Shown: piece by piece, positions 46,403 to 59,415 of the stretch
Layout: the number at the start of each line of letters is the position of its first letter
Numbering within the stretch: position 1 is the stretch's first letter
Assembly (NCBI RefSeq): GCF_021730435.1
Contig: NZ_JABWGX010000002.1
Coordinates: 124,001-188,000, forward strand
Source of the DNA: Xanthobacter agilis
Lineage (GTDB): Bacteria > Pseudomonadota > Alphaproteobacteria > Rhizobiales > Xanthobacteraceae
Length of the DNA: 64,000 bases
Direction: 5' to 3'
Notes under the pieces: model-generated
The model's input: the letters and a program-made list of their open reading frames with translations, nothing else
Told to the model about the DNA's origin: nothing
Database searches by the model: none
Translations under genes and position numbers: made by a program

Positions 46403-48502
46403 ATGAAGAAACCGCTTGTCATCGGCATCGTCGCCGTTCTCGTGCTCGGCGTCGGCGGCTATGCCGGCGTCCAGTATTGGGCAGAGAAAAAGGCCTATTC
46501 GGTCATCGAGAACGCCCTGACCCAGGTGCGCGCCACCGGCGCGAAGGCGAGCGTGGGGTCAAGCGCGGTCTCGCTGAAGACTCGTGGCCTGACCCTGGGT
46601 GACCTTTCGGTGACGTCGGCGGACGGCTCCGTGTCCCTCGCCGTGGGCCGGCTCTCCGCCCTCGGGGTGGGGGCGCCCCAGAACGGGCGAATCACCGCCG
46701 ACAGCGTGACGCTCGAAAACGTCACCCTCACCCGCACCGACGGCGCCGATGGCGCGCGGGTGGTGGAAACCCTGCCCCAGGTGACCATCGAGAAATATGC
46801 CGGCCCGCTGGTGGTGACCCCCACCGCCGGCAATGCGGCGGACCTCGTCAATGCCAGCCCGGTGGTGCTCGCGCTGCGCCAGCTCGCGGCGGTGGACGCC
46901 GCCCGCATCGACGTGCCCCACGCCGTCACCCGCATAACCCCCGCCAAGACCTCCCCGCAGCCCGCCCCGCAGCCCACCCAGGCGCGGGAGCTGACCCTGG
47001 ACGGCATCGCCGTCACCGATGTGCGCACCGGCAAGATCGCCCGCTTCTCGGTGGCGCGCCTCGCCTCCGAGGGGCTGCCCGACGGCGCGGCGACGGCGCC
47101 CAAGAAGGCCGACGGACAGGCCGCCACCCCGGCCCAAGGCAGCACCGACGACGCCCGGCCCGACGTCGCCCAGCCCGATGACGCCCAGCCCGACGAGGGC
47201 TCCAGCCTGCCGCGGGTGACCGCCAGCGCCATCCTGGCCCGCGACATCGACCTGACCCCCCTCCTCGCCGCCGGCGGGGATGACCTGCGACCGGTGCTCG
47301 GCGCCCTGGAGGCTGGCGCCTTCACCATCGAGCAGGCGGACGACATCCGCACCGAGGGCGCCAGCCTCACCCTCACCGGGGTGGCGCTGAAGCCGGCGGC
47401 CATCACCGCCGCCCGCCTCGCCGCGCTCAAGGCCCTGTCGGCGGACGACCCGCCCGCGGACCCGGCGCCGCTGCTGGCGGATGCGGGCGCGCTGCTGAAG
47501 GGCATGGCCTTCGCCACGTTCCAGATCAAGGACATGCGCACCATTGAGCCGGTGGGTGGCGGCCGCGCCGCCGTGTTCGCCCTGGACACGTTCCGGGACG
47601 GCGTCTTGTCCGAACTGCGCGTTGAAGGGGTGGACGGCGACACCGACGGACGGGCGGTGAAGTTCGGCCGCATCGCGGTGACCGGGCTCGACGTGCCGCG
47701 CCTCCTCACCCTCGCCCATGCGGAGGATCCAACCCAGCCCGACGTCGCCCTGGGCGGCTTCCGCGCCCTGACCGGCCTCACCGCCAGCGACATCGAGATC
47801 CCCACTGACGGTTCCGACGACACCCCGTCCAGGCCCCTGCACATCGGCCGCGCCGGCCTCACCTGGGGCGACTTCTCGACCGCGACCGGCGACCTGCCCG
47901 GCCGCTTCCGGTTCGAGCTCATCGACGTGACCGGCCCGATCGACCCGGAGGACGGGGAGCCCTTCAACACCCTGGCGGCCGCCGGGCTCAAGCAGGCCAC
48001 GTTCTCGCTCGCCATCCGCACGGTCTACGACGCCGGCACCCAGAGCCTCAGCCTCAGCCCGGCCGAGGTGGAAGTGAAGGACGCCTTCCGCACCACATTC
48101 ACCGCGCGGCTGGACAACCTGCCTGCCGGCGCGCTCGCCTCCGAGAGCGAGTTCGTCGCGGCCCTGGCGGCGGCGAACATCGGCCCGGCCAGCCTCACCA
48201 TCACCGACCACGGCCTCGCCAACCTGATGCTCCAGCGTCTCGCGGACGCGGAGGGCCAGAGCCTGGACGACTATCGCGCCCACCTGCTCGACCTCTTGAA
48301 CCAGGGCATCGCCGCCGCCGCGCCCAACGCGCCGGAGGCCGCCGCCGTGGGTGAAGCCATCGCCCGCTTCATCCGCGATCCGAAGACGCTGGAAATCACC
48401 GCCACCCCCAAGGGCCGGGTGCCGTTCCTCGCCTTCGTCAATTCCGACGATCCCCTGGCGCCGCTGCAATTATTCAGCTTCACCGCCACCAACAAGCCCT
48501 GA
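46403..48502 (+). CDS. large membrane-anchored protein of unknown function
   Basis: The 699-residue protein has a single N-terminal membrane segment (LVIGIVAVLVLGVGGYAGVQY) and a long periplasmic part. That part is repetitive beta-type sequence with the recurring form RGLTLGDLSVTSADG, DSVTLENVTLTRTDG and LTLDGIAVTDVRTGK. The overall layout resembles AsmA-like or DUF945-like envelope proteins, but no specific signature is present. A low-complexity Ala/Asp/Pro stretch occurs near residues 230-265. The ATG at 46403 follows a weak ribosome site. It is divergent from the malic enzyme gene. Confidence 0.8.
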   Translation: MKKPLVIGIVAVLVLGVGGYAGVQYWAEKKAYSVIENALTQVRATGAKASVGSSAVSLKTRGLTLGDLSVTSADGSVSLAVGRLSALGVGAPQNGRITADSVTLENVTLTRTDGADGARVVETLPQVTIEKYAGPLVVTPTAGNAADLVNASPVVLALRQLAAVDAARIDVPHAVTRITPAKTSPQPAPQPTQARELTLDGIAVTDVRTGKIARFSVARLASEGLPDGAATAPKKADGQAATPAQGSTDDARPDVAQPDDAQPDEGSSLPRVTASAILARDIDLTPLLAAGGDDLRPVLGALEAGAFTIEQADDIRTEGASLTLTGVALKPAAITAARLAALKALSADDPPADPAPLLADAGALLKGMAFATFQIKDMRTIEPVGGGRAAVFALDTFRDGVLSELRVEGVDGDTDGRAVKFGRIAVTGLDVPRLLTLAHAEDPTQPDVALGGFRALTGLTASDIEIPTDGSDDTPSRPLHIGRAGLTWGDFSTATGDLPGRFRFELIDVTGPIDPEDGEPFNTLAAAGLKQATFSLAIRTVYDAGTQSLSLSPAEVEVKDAFRTTFTARLDNLPAGALASESEFVAALAAANIGPASLTITDHGLANLMLQRLADAEGQSLDDYRAHLLDLLNQGIAAAAPNAPEAAAVGEAIARFIRDPKTLEITATPKGRVPFLAFVNSDDPLAPLQLFSFTATNKP

Positions 48503-48545
48503 CGCGCCAGCCACTTGAGGCTTACAGGGTTAGAGTCGGGCGGCC

Positions 48546-49115
48546 TCAACCGCCCGATTTCTCGATGCCGGCGAGATCGAGGGCCGAGAGGAAGGCCTTC
48601 TTCTCGGCCTCGCTGGCGTTGCCCTCGATGGTGATGAAAGTGCCGCCGCTGAGCATCTGCACCGCTCCGTCGCGCGTCACCACCGCCATGCGGCCCTGCT
48701 GGCGGAACACCTTGCCCATGGCGCCCAGCATCTGGGCATTGCCGAACAAGCCGGCCATCTGGGCGATGATGGGCGATTGGGAGATGATCTGCACGCTCAC
48801 CCGCGCGTCGTCCTTGGTGTACTCCCGCTTGGCGATGAGCCCGCCGCCGAACATGGCCGCGGCGGCGGCGTCCGTCTCGACCGCGCCGGCGGTCCAGCCA
48901 GCGGGGGCCGGCGGCAGGAACTTGGCGAGCCCTTCCGCGTTGCGCTGCGCCAGAAGCTGCGCGGCGGCGTCCAGCGCCTGCTTGGCGCCGGCCATATCGC
49001 CGGAGGCATAGGCCTTCTGGGCATCGGCGATGGCATCGGAAACGTCGTCGGCATGGGCCAGCGCCGGCCCCATCAGAGCGGCGGCGACGACCAAGGTGAT
49101 GAAGGGACGGGTCAA
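48546..49115 (-). CDS. periplasmic protein of unknown function
   Basis: The product is 189 residues with a signal peptide (LVVAAALMGPALAHA). The mature part contains DAIADAQKAYASGDMAGAKQALDAAAQLL, which looks like helical TPR-like sequence. A compact domain follows, with GWTAGAVETDAAAAAMFGGG and the C-terminal MLSGGTFITIEGNASEAEKKAFLSAL. I do not recognise a named family. The start is a TTG at 49115 because GGGAG lies eight bases upstream; a GTG at 49130 is the alternative. It is convergent with the long unknown gene. Confidence 0.78.
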   Translation of the reverse strand: MTRPFITLVVAAALMGPALAHADDVSDAIADAQKAYASGDMAGAKQALDAAAQLLAQRNAEGLAKFLPPAPAGWTAGAVETDAAAAAMFGGGLIAKREYTKDDARVSVQIISQSPIIAQMAGLFGNAQMLGAMGKVFRQQGRMAVVTRDGAVQMLSGGTFITIEGNASEAEKKAFLSALDLAGIEKSGG

Positions 49116-49432
49116 CGGCGTTTCTCCCACTTCAGCACCGCGTGCGGGCCAACCGCGTGGTCAGGATGCGATCGTGCGTCGAAACCGGGCGGATCCGCAC
49201 CCGGCGCCCGACCCGCGCGGGAACCGGCGATCAGATCCCTTGAGTGTCACATTCAGGATGCCGCAGGGCCACGCCGCACGCAAGGCGGCGCCCCCGACCC
49301 GCCGGAATCCCCCGCCCAGGCCCGTCACGGAACCAGGACGCGGCTCCTTTTCCCATCCCCGCTTGATGTCGGACGACGGAAGGCGCGCATGGCATGAATG
49401 CGCGCCTTCCATTCACCCGAACAGGCAGCCGA
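49116..49432. other. intergenic region with strong hairpin near aspS
   Basis: The 317-base gap has no gene I can support. A perfect 13-base stem, GGAAGGCGCGCAT / ATGCGCGCCTTCC (49378-49410), with a 7-base loop lies 22 bases after the aspS stop. It probably ends aspS transcription, although T's are lacking. Confidence 0.6.
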
Positions 49433-51205
49433 TCACTTGCTCGGCGGCACCGGGCGGATGTGGAGCTCGCGCAGCTGCTTGGGGGTCGCCGCGTTGGGGG
49501 CGCCCATGAGCAGATCGAGGGCCTGCTGGTTCATGGGGAACAGCGAGATCTCGCGCAGATTGCTCACCCCGCACAGCAGCATCACGATGCGGTCCACGCC
49601 CGCCGCCATGCCGCCATGGGGCGGGGCGCCGTACTGGAAGGCGCGATACATGCCGCCGAAGCGCTCGATCACGGTGGCCTCGTCATAGCCGGCCAGCTCG
49701 AAGGCCTTCACCATCGCCTCGGGGCGGTGGTTGCGGATGCCGCCCGAGGCGATCTCGTAGCCGTTGCAGGCGATGTCGTACTGGAACGCCTTGATGGTGA
49801 GCGGGTCCTGCGTCTGCAAGGCTTCGAGGCCACCCTGCGGCATCGAGAACGGATTGTGGGAGAAGTCGATCTTCTTCTCGTCCTCCGACCACTCGTAGAA
49901 CGGGAAATCGACGATCCAGGCGAGTTCGAACCGCTCGGTGTCGATCAGGTTCAGGTCCTCGCCCACCTTGGTGCGGGCACTGCCCGCGAACTTGTAGAAC
50001 TTGGCGGGATCACCGGCCACGAAGAAAGCGGCGTCGTCGGCGGACAGGCCGAGCTGCAGGCGGATGGCCTCGGTGCGCTCGGGACCGATGTTCTTGGCCA
50101 GCGGGCCGGCGCCCTCATTGCCTTCGCGCCACATGATGTAGCCAAGGCCCGGCTGGCCCTCGCCCTGGGCCCAGGCATTCATGCGGTCGCAGAAGGCTCT
50201 GCTGCCGCCCTTGGGGGCGGGAATGGCCCACACCTCGTTCTTCTCCACCTCCAACAGGCGGGCGAACACCTTGAAGCCCGAGCCGCGGAAGTGTTCGGAC
50301 ACGTCCTGCATCACCAGCGGGTTGCGCAGGTCCGGCTTGTCGGTGCCGTATTTGCGCAGGGATTCCGCATAGGGAATGCGCGGCCAGTTCTGGGTCACCG
50401 GCTTGCCCTGCGCAAACTGTTCGAACACGCCGCGAATGACCGGCTCCACCGCCGCGAAAATATCCTCCTGCTCCACGAAGCTCATTTCCAGGTCGAGCTG
50501 GTAGAACTCGCCGGGCAGGCGATCCGCGCGGGGGTCCTCGTCGCGGAAGCAGGGCGCGATCTGGAAGTAGCGGTCGAAGCCGCTCATCATGATGAGCTGT
50601 TTATACTGCTGCGGCGCCTGGGGCAGCGCATAGAAGGTGCCCGGATGCAGGCGGGACGGCACCAGGAAGTCGCGCGCGCCCTCCGGGGACGAGGCGGTGA
50701 GGATGGGGGTCTGGAACTCGAAGAAGCCCTGGGTCTTCATGCGGGCGCGCATGGCGTCGATGATCGCGCCCCGCGTCATGATGTTCTTGTGCAGCTTCTC
50801 CCGGCGCAGGTCGAGGAAGCGGTACTTGAGGCGGGTCTCTTCCGGATAGTCCGTGTCTCCGAACACCGGCAGCGGCAGCTCGGCGGCCGCGCCCAGCACC
50901 TCAAGGTCGGTGGCGTAGATCTCCACGGCACCGGTGGCGAGGTCGGGATTCTCGGTCCCCTCGGGACGCAGGCGCACCTTGCCGTCGATGCGGATCACCC
51001 ATTCCGAGCGCGCCTTCTCGGCGGCGGCGAAGGCGGGGCTGTCGGGGTCCACCACCACCTGGGTGAGGCCGTAATGATCGCGCAGGTCGATGAACAGCAC
51101 GCCGCCATGGTCGCGGATGCGGTGGCACCAGCCGGAAAGCCGGACGTGCTCGCCGACCTCGGCGGTGGTGAGCGCGCCGCAGGTGTGGGAGCGATAGCGG
51201 TGCAT
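49433..51205 (-). CDS. aspS: aspartyl-tRNA synthetase, probably non-discriminating
   Basis: The 590-residue class II synthetase has the N-terminal OB-fold, motif 2 in [23 protein letters not shown], the GAD insertion domain in the middle and motif 3 near [11 protein letters not shown]. Length is normal for bacterial AspRS. The anticodon-binding loop reads RIRDHGG, with His33 at the place where a His marks non-discriminating enzymes (as in Pseudomonas). This suggests Asp-tRNA-Asn is made and amidated by GatCAB; that inference rests on the known correlation. The ATG at 51205 is the family start. Confidence 0.95.
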   Translation of the reverse strand: MHRYRSHTCGALTTAEVGEHVRLSGWCHRIRDHGGVLFIDLRDHYGLTQVVVDPDSPAFAAAEKARSEWVIRIDGKVRLRPEGTENPDLATGAVEIYATDLEVLGAAAELPLPVFGDTDYPEETRLKYRFLDLRREKLHKNIMTRGAIIDAMRARMKTQGFFEFQTPILTASSPEGARDFLVPSRLHPGTFYALPQAPQQYKQLIMMSGFDRYFQIAPCFRDEDPRADRLPGEFYQLDLEMSFVEQEDIFAAVEPVIRGVFEQFAQGKPVTQNWPRIPYAESLRKYGTDKPDLRNPLVMQDVSEHFRGSGFKVFARLLEVEKNEVWAIPAPKGGSRAFCDRMNAWAQGEGQPGLGYIMWREGNEGAGPLAKNIGPERTEAIRLQLGLSADDAAFFVAGDPAKFYKFAGSARTKVGEDLNLIDTERFELAWIVDFPFYEWSEDEKKIDFSHNPFSMPQGGLEALQTQDPLTIKAFQYDIACNGYEIASGGIRNHRPEAMVKAFELAGYDEATVIERFGGMYRAFQYGAPPHGGMAAGVDRIVMLLCGVSNLREISLFPMNQQALDLLMGAPNAATPKQLRELHIRPVPPSK

Positions 51206-51590
51206 TGAATTGCCCTTTCAAGGCTGAACAGGTGGGACACGGGGTGTTTTGCCCCTCCCGCGAGGCCCCGCGCGCAGCCGACCCGGCGCGCGCGAGACGA
51301 AGCAGGCACACCCCGCGCCGGCCCGTGCGCTCGCGCGCCGCGGCGCGGACTGTCCGCGTCTGAAGCCGGGGGAAGGTGCATGTGCCCCGCCCCTTGTCAA
51401 GGGTTTGGGGCGTTCGGAGCGTTCCGCAGCCGTGTCGCCGGGCGCGCGCGACGGTCGGGTCTAATTTTGGCGGGTCCCCGATGCGGAGTCAGTCCTGTTT
51501 CCCACGCCCGGAAGCGTGTTATGAGATCTGCCATGTGAGACGGGCGGCGGGCGGCCGGCGACAGGCCGGCGGAAAACCACGGGATTGCGA
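51206..51590. other. divergent intergenic region aspS/GGDEF-EAL gene
   Basis: This 385-base GC-rich region shows no gene, no tRNA and no promoter that I can support by eye. Confidence 0.5.
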
Positions 51591-53954
51591 GTGCGTTCAG
51601 GTCTTTTCTCCTTTAGAGCCCCCTCGCCCACCTCCCGCCTGGAGGACGCCGCCGGCAATGACCGCCGAGACACGTCCCCCGGTCTCGTGCCACGGCAGCG
51701 GCATCAGCGGCCCAGGGCGCTGCTGATCGGCCTCGGCGTCCTCATCTGCGCCATCATCTGCGTCGGCACCCTTGCGCTTTCCAGCCGCCTCTATCGCCAG
51801 AGCTTCGCGGACCATCGCCGCGAGGTCCACAACCTCGCGATCAGCCTGGCCGAGCAGACCGACCGGGCCCTGCTCAGTCTCGACAATGTGCAGCGCAGCC
51901 TCGCGGAGCGGGTCGCCGACGCCGGCGCCGCCACGCCGCAGGAATTCGCCGCCCTCCTGGGGCAGAAGGCGTTCCACCGGCTGATGCGGGAGAAGATGTC
52001 CGGCCTGCCCCATGTGGATGCCCTCTCGGTCATCGACAGCAGCGGAAGGCTGGTGAGCTTCACCCGTCACTGGCCGGCGCCGAACATCGACGTCTCCAAC
52101 CGCGACTATTTCATCGTCCTGAGCAGCATGAAGGGACCCGCGAGCTTCGTCAGCGAGCCGGTCACCAATCTCGCCACGGGCGCCGTCACCATTATCCTCG
52201 CCCGACGCGTCACCTCCGCCGACGGCACCTTCCTTGGCGTCCTTCTCGGGACCATGGAGCAAGCCTCGTTCGAGCAGAACTTCGCCAACATCGACCTTCA
52301 GCCGTCCGGCCTGATCGCGCTGGTGCGCGACGACGGCGCCCTGCTGGCGCGCGTTCCCGGCAGCGCCGCGCATTTCCCCCGCGATGCGGCGGCGCGGGCG
52401 CAGATCGCGCAGGCCCTGTTCGGGCGCCAAGCCTCCGATCAGATGGTCGCCGCCGGCATTCTGGACGAGCACGAGCGGGTGGTGGCGGTCGATCGGCTTG
52501 CGCACTTCCCCCTTGCGGCGGTCATGAGCGACAGCGTGGCCTGGCTGCGCGGGGAGGCCCTGAAGAGCGTCCTGCCGGTCGTGGTGGCGGCCGCGCTGGT
52601 CTGCATCCTCATTGGGCTCATCATCTTCTTCGTGATTCGCCAGCTCGACGGCGAGCGCGCCTATTCCGAAAAGGAGCATCACCGGGCGCGCTATGATGCG
52701 CTCACCGGCCTGCCCAACCGCCTGTTCTTTTCCGAGCGGCTGGCGAGCCTGCTCGCCCGCCCCGGCGCGCGGCCGCTGGCGCTGCTGTTCATCGACCTCG
52801 ACTATTTCAAGACGGTCAACGACACCCTGGGCCACGACATCGGCGACGCGCTGCTGCAGGGGGTCTCCGAGCGGTTGCTGGACACCGTCGCACCCCACGA
52901 TTTCGTGGCGCGGCTGGGTGGCGACGAGTTCGCCATCATCTGTCATCAGGCCGATGACGATCTGGGCCCCGAGGCGGCGGCCCAATCCATCATCGAGGCG
53001 CTGCGCGCGCCGTTCCTGCTCGAGCACCACCAGGTGCTCACCGGGTGCAGCGTGGGCATCGCGCTCTCGCCACGGGACGGCACCGACGTCGCCACTTTGC
53101 TCAAATGCGCCGATCTCGCGCTCTACGGAGCCAAGAACGACGGCCGCGGCAACGCCCGCCGGTTCGAAGCCGACATGGGGGCCACGGCGCGCGCCCGTCG
53201 CGACATCGAGCTCCACCTGCACGAGGCCTGGGAGCAACGCCAGTTCCGCGTCGTCTACCAGCCCATCTTCGAGGCCACGAGCGGGCGCCTCGCCGGCTTC
53301 GAGGCGCTGCTGCGCTGGCACCATCCCACCCGCGGCGAAGTACCTCCCGAGCGCTTCATTCCGGTGGTGGAGGAATCGGGCCTGATCCTCAAGGTCGGCA
53401 ACTGGATCCTCAACGAGGCCTGCCGCGCCGCCGCCGCCTGGCCCGATCCCCTGTTCATCTCGGTCAACGTCTCGCCCGCCCAGTTCCGCGGCGGGCACAC
53501 CTATCAGCAGGTCGGCGACGCCCTGGCAGCGAGCGGCCTCGTCCCGTCGCGGCTCGAACTCGAGATCACGGAATCGCTGCTGCTCAAGGCCGACACCTCC
53601 GTACGCACGGCGCTCGACCAGTTCCGCGCCGAGGGCATCATCCTGGCCCTCGACGACTTCGGCACCGGCTATTCATCCCTAAGATACCTCCAGATCCTCA
53701 ACATCAGCCGTCTCAAGATCGACCAGAGCTTCATCCGCCATGTGGTGGACGACCGCCATACCCAGGCCATCGTGAAGGCGATCCTGAGCTTGGCCCAAGC
53801 GCTGGAGCTGAAGACCACCGCCGAAGGCATCGAGAACGAGGCCCAGCTCGATTTCCTGAAACGGGAAGGCTGCACCCATCTGCAGGGCTACCTTCTGGGG
53901 CCGCCCATGTCGGAAGAAGAAGCCTGCCGCCTTGTCCGCGACCGGCTGCCCTGA
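51591..53954 (+). CDS. dual GGDEF-EAL cyclic-di-GMP protein with periplasmic Cache sensor
   Basis: The product is about 787 residues. Two membrane helices ([21 protein letters not shown] and [20 protein letters not shown]) flank a periplasmic region of about 270 residues with Cache-like features ([23 protein letters not shown]). A GGDEF domain follows with intact [10 protein letters not shown] and the substrate loop [18 protein letters not shown]. The EAL domain keeps [39 protein letters not shown] and AEGIE, so both synthesis and breakdown of c-di-GMP are possible. The start is unsure: a GTG at 51591 with GGGA upstream is chosen, and no ATG is available in frame. Confidence 0.9.
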   Translation: MRSGLFSFRAPSPTSRLEDAAGNDRRDTSPGLVPRQRHQRPRALLIGLGVLICAIICVGTLALSSRLYRQSFADHRREVHNLAISLAEQTDRALLSLDNVQRSLAERVADAGAATPQEFAALLGQKAFHRLMREKMSGLPHVDALSVIDSSGRLVSFTRHWPAPNIDVSNRDYFIVLSSMKGPASFVSEPVTNLATGAVTIILARRVTSADGTFLGVLLGTMEQASFEQNFANIDLQPSGLIALVRDDGALLARVPGSAAHFPRDAAARAQIAQALFGRQASDQMVAAGILDEHERVVAVDRLAHFPLAAVMSDSVAWLRGEALKSVLPVVVAAALVCILIGLIIFFVIRQLDGERAYSEKEHHRARYDALTGLPNRLFFSERLASLLARPGARPLALLFIDLDYFKTVNDTLGHDIGDALLQGVSERLLDTVAPHDFVARLGGDEFAIICHQADDDLGPEAAAQSIIEALRAPFLLEHHQVLTGCSVGIALSPRDGTDVATLLKCADLALYGAKNDGRGNARRFEADMGATARARRDIELHLHEAWEQRQFRVVYQPIFEATSGRLAGFEALLRWHHPTRGEVPPERFIPVVEESGLILKVGNWILNEACRAAAAWPDPLFISVNVSPAQFRGGHTYQQVGDALAASGLVPSRLELEITESLLLKADTSVRTALDQFRAEGIILALDDFGTGYSSLRYLQILNISRLKIDQSFIRHVVDDRHTQAIVKAILSLAQALELKTTAEGIENEAQLDFLKREGCTHLQGYLLGPPMSEEEACRLVRDRLP

Positions 53955-54022
53955 GGCGCCCACCGGACAAATTCACGCCACAATCCCTTCCGCCCGCGCC
54001 TCGACGCGATTATGGTCACATC

Positions 54023-55189
54023 ATGGACCCCATCACCACGACCGACGCTCTTGCAGCGGCTTGCGAGCGTCTCGCCCGCCATCCCTTCGTCACCGTGGAC
54101 ACGGAATTCCTCCGCGAAACCACGTTCTGGCCCAAGCTCTGCGTCGTGCAGCTGGCCTCCGTGGAGGAGGCCATTGTCGTGGACGCGCTGGCCGATGGCC
54201 TCGACCTGACGCCGTTCTACCAGCTGATGGCCGACACCGGGATCATGAAGGTGTTCCACGCCGGACGGCAGGACATCGAGATCATCTGGCACCAGGCCCG
54301 CCTTATTCCCCACCCGGTGTTCGATACCCAGGTGGCGGCCATGGTGCTTGGCTATGGCGACAGCATCTCCTACGACCAGCTCGTGCAGCGGGTGTGCGGA
54401 CACGCCATCGACAAATCGTCGCGCTTCACCGACTGGTCACGCCGGCCGCTCAGCCCGGCGCAGCTCGTCTATGCGGTGACCGATGTCACCCATCTGCGCG
54501 ACATCTATCAGAAGCTCACCGCCGACCTCGACGCCCGCGGCCGATCCGAATGGGTGGGCGAGGAAATGCATGTGCTGACCTCCCCCGCCACCTACGACCA
54601 GAACCCGGACACCGCCTGGGAACGCCTGAAGTCGCGCGTGCGCAAGCCGCGCGAGCTGGCGGTTCTGGTGGAGGTGGCCGCATGGCGCGAGCGCGAGGCC
54701 CAGAGCCGCGACCAGCCGCGCGGACGCATCATCAAGGACGACGTCATCGGCGAGATCGCCGTACAGACGCCGCAGACGCCGGAAAAGCTGGCGGAGCTGC
54801 GGTCCCTGCCCAAGGGCTTCGAGCGCTCGCGCTATGGGGAGGCGGTCATCGAGGCGGTGAAGCGCGGTCTCGCCCGCGATCCCCGCAGCCTGCCGCGAAT
54901 CGAGCGCGAGAAGGCCCTGCCCAACGGCGCCAGCGCCACCATGGAGCTGCTCAAGGTGCTGCTGCGCATGACGGCGGAGCAAAACGCGGTCGCGGCCAAG
55001 GTGATCGCCACCACCGACGACCTGGAACGCATCGCCGTGGATGACGCCGCGGACGTGCAGGCGCTGAAGGGTTGGCGTCGCGAATTGTTCGGCGAGCGGG
55101 CGCTTGCCCTCAAGGCCGGACGCATCGCCCTCGCGGTGGAGAAGGGCCGCGTGGTGTTGGTCGAGCGCGACGCCCCGCCAACGACCTGA
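54023..55189 (+). CDS. rnd: ribonuclease D
   Basis: The 388-residue 3'-5' exoribonuclease trims tRNA and other RNA 3' ends. The DEDD motifs are VDTEFLRE (Exo I), [11 protein letters not shown] (Exo II) and [13 protein letters not shown] (Exo III), followed by HRDC-type helical domains. Length fits the family. The ATG at 54023 begins [14 protein letters not shown]. It is 68 bases after the GGDEF-EAL gene and may be cotranscribed. The 419 bases beyond it contain copy B of the hairpin repeat. Confidence 0.95.
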   Translation: MDPITTTDALAAACERLARHPFVTVDTEFLRETTFWPKLCVVQLASVEEAIVVDALADGLDLTPFYQLMADTGIMKVFHAGRQDIEIIWHQARLIPHPVFDTQVAAMVLGYGDSISYDQLVQRVCGHAIDKSSRFTDWSRRPLSPAQLVYAVTDVTHLRDIYQKLTADLDARGRSEWVGEEMHVLTSPATYDQNPDTAWERLKSRVRKPRELAVLVEVAAWREREAQSRDQPRGRIIKDDVIGEIAVQTPQTPEKLAELRSLPKGFERSRYGEAVIEAVKRGLARDPRSLPRIEREKALPNGASATMELLKVLLRMTAEQNAVAAKVIATTDDLERIAVDDAADVQALKGWRRELFGERALALKAGRIALAVEKGRVVLVERDAPPTT

Positions 55190-55540
55190 AGCCGGCGGCC
55201 GGGCAACAGCCCCGGCCGAGGGCGTCCCGTCCCACCGGCCGATCCGGTGAGCGGTGGTGGGCCGGCGTCTTTGCATCGTCCCGGTTTCGATGTCATTTGA
55301 AATCTGGATCGATCGCGATCAATCACCGCTTGGCCTTCCGGCAGCACCGCCGCGCCGTCTTCCGCGTTTCTCAGCCTCACGCCCGAGACCTTGCCGGTGC
55401 CGTCGGGCATCCGCGCCGATGCCGGCGTCGTGACCGTTTGGTACGAGGGGCGGTCGATCAATCCTGGGACCAGCGTCAGACCAAAGCCAGGGGAACGCAG
55501 CGGCCTTTGGCGGAACCGCGCGATGCTTGAACGCACACCC
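55190..55540. other. intergenic region between rnd and ppx
   Basis: Up to the repeat at 55541 there is no gene that I can support. TTTGGTACGAG at about 55437 partly resembles the outer end of the hairpin repeat (GATACCAAAG). The sequence around it may therefore belong to a larger, decayed element. Confidence 0.45.
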
Positions 55541-55612
55541 AGTGGGGTCGCTCGGCGCCGCGCGGGCTTGACCAAAGCCCCGTGAGACAAGCTCACAGGC
55601 CTTTGGTATCAG
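55541..55612 (-). repeat. dispersed hairpin repeat, copy B (3' of ppx)
   Basis: Read on the minus strand, this 72-base copy begins CTGATACCAAAGGCC and matches copy A (20671-20743) at all but three positions, including the 35-base hairpin (loop CTTGT in place of CTTGA). The TGA stop codon of ppx is the TGA inside the first bases (CTGATACC), so the element starts exactly at the gene end. Its orientation relative to ppx is the same as copy A relative to gcvPB. Confidence 0.8.
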
Positions 55613-57129
55613 TCCACGACCTCGGTCAGGGGCTCGCGGCCGATGAGCTTGGCGAGCTGGCGCAGGCGCGCCTGGACGCGTTCGTTCACCAGCGGTGCCA
55701 GATCCCGCGGCACGCTCAGCACCAGTTGCTCGCCCCGCACCGCGAGCGGCGTGCGCGGCAGGGTGCCCGGCATGGCGGCCGACAGCAGATAAGCCACCCG
55801 CATGGCCCCGCCCAGGATGCGGGCACGGTCGAGCTGGCCGGTCGTCACCAGCTCCAGGATGCGGGTTTCCGCGTCGTCGGCACCGATGCCCACGTAACGG
55901 AAATAGACCGACAGCGCGATATAGGCCCGTCCGGCATGATCGAGCCCCGCGAAGGCGGCATGGGCGATCATGTTGAGGCTCTGCTCGCCGCGATAATCCG
56001 GATGGGCGCGCCAGCTGATGTCCGCGAGCAGGCACGCCGCCCGGCGCAGGCGGGTTTCATCGACGCCTTCCTCAAGAACCGGAGAGGAGGCAAAGAACGC
56101 GTCGGTCCACTCCACCAGTTCCTCGCCATGGCGGGGCGAACGCGCGCGCAACACGTTGAGCTCGGCGGCCGCCACCAGCAGCGGATCCTCCGCTCGCACC
56201 TCCGGCATCATCAGCGAATAAAGCAGCCCCTCGCGCACGCCCAGCGCCGAGATCACCACTTCCGAGGCGCGCCCCTGGCGCATCACGTTTTCCAGCACCA
56301 GCGCGCCATAGGCCAGCAGCGGCCGGCGGGCATCGGAGATCACGTCGATATGGGCGAGGGTTTCGGCGTCCGCCCGGTGCACGATGCGGGTGAAGTCCAG
56401 CGCCTCGCGGGCGGGAATCACATAGCCGTGCATCACATGCAGCGGATAGCCCTTCTGGAACATGTGCAGGCGCGCCAGCGCCCGCCAGGTGCCACCCACC
56501 GCATAGAAGGTGCGCCCGGCCAGATCCCCGAGCACGCTCGCGTCGGGCATGGTCTCCTTGATGATCTTTTCGGCCTTGCGCGGCGAGCGCGAGGAACGGT
56601 CCTGCAAGGCGAGGCCGCCCAGCGGCAGGGTGATGCCGGTGCCGATCTGGCCGCCCTTCACATTCACCAGCTCCAGCGAGCCGCCGCCGAGATCGCCGAC
56701 CACGCCGTCCGGATCATGCACCCCGGCAAGGATGCCGCAGGCGGCCAGCTCCGCCTCGCGCTTGCCGGTCAGCAGCTCGATGGCGGTGCCGCAGATGGCC
56801 TCGCATTCGGCGATGAAGGCTGGTCCATTCTCTGCATCGCGGGCGGCGGCGGTGGCGAGGGCGTAGACCGCCCCGACGCCCATGGCGTTGCATAGCCCCC
56901 GGAACCGGCGCAGGGCCGAAAAGGCCCGCTGCACCGCGTCTTCCGCAAGCCGGCCGGTGGAAAGCACCTCGCGACCCAGGCCGCACAGCGCCTTTTCGTT
57001 GAAGATGGGAGCAAGCGCGCGATTCATCCCTTCGTACACCACGAGGCGCACGGAGTTGGAACCGATGTCGATCACCGCCACCGGCGCCCCGACCGGCAAA
57101 CGGCCGGGCGCCCGATGGGGATTGTCCAC
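55609..57129 (-). CDS. ppx: exopolyphosphatase
   Basis: The 506-residue enzyme releases phosphate from polyphosphate ends (Ppx/GppA family). The ASKHA phosphate-binding motifs are VAVIDIGSNSVRLVVYEG and VGDLGGGSLELVNV. A helical C-terminal domain with HAAFAGLDHAGRAYIALSVYFRY follows. The start is taken as the GTG at 57129, just after the ppk stop, because it places 20 or so residues before DIGSN as in relatives; a frame from 57186 would overlap ppk by 53 bases. It ends at a TGA supplied by a repeat element. Confidence 0.92.
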   Translation of the reverse strand: MDNPHRAPGRLPVGAPVAVIDIGSNSVRLVVYEGMNRALAPIFNEKALCGLGREVLSTGRLAEDAVQRAFSALRRFRGLCNAMGVGAVYALATAAARDAENGPAFIAECEAICGTAIELLTGKREAELAACGILAGVHDPDGVVGDLGGGSLELVNVKGGQIGTGITLPLGGLALQDRSSRSPRKAEKIIKETMPDASVLGDLAGRTFYAVGGTWRALARLHMFQKGYPLHVMHGYVIPAREALDFTRIVHRADAETLAHIDVISDARRPLLAYGALVLENVMRQGRASEVVISALGVREGLLYSLMMPEVRAEDPLLVAAAELNVLRARSPRHGEELVEWTDAFFASSPVLEEGVDETRLRRAACLLADISWRAHPDYRGEQSLNMIAHAAFAGLDHAGRAYIALSVYFRYVGIGADDAETRILELVTTGQLDRARILGGAMRVAYLLSAAMPGTLPRTPLAVRGEQLVLSVPRDLAPLVNERVQARLRQLAKLIGREPLTEVVD

Positions 57130-57133
57130 AGCC

Positions 57134-59338
<2,205 letters not shown>

Positions 59339-59415
59339 CGTCGGCTCCCTCATGTCCGCGCGGACCATGGCTGGGTTAGGTGACTACTCTATGACGGGCA
59401 GGTGAGAGCCGTATG

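Noticed and set aside
43482-46406. A 974-codon open frame on the + strand opposite malic enzyme
   Set aside because: Antisense shadow with His/Gly/Asp-rich composition and no motifs; the minus strand carries a complete MaeB.
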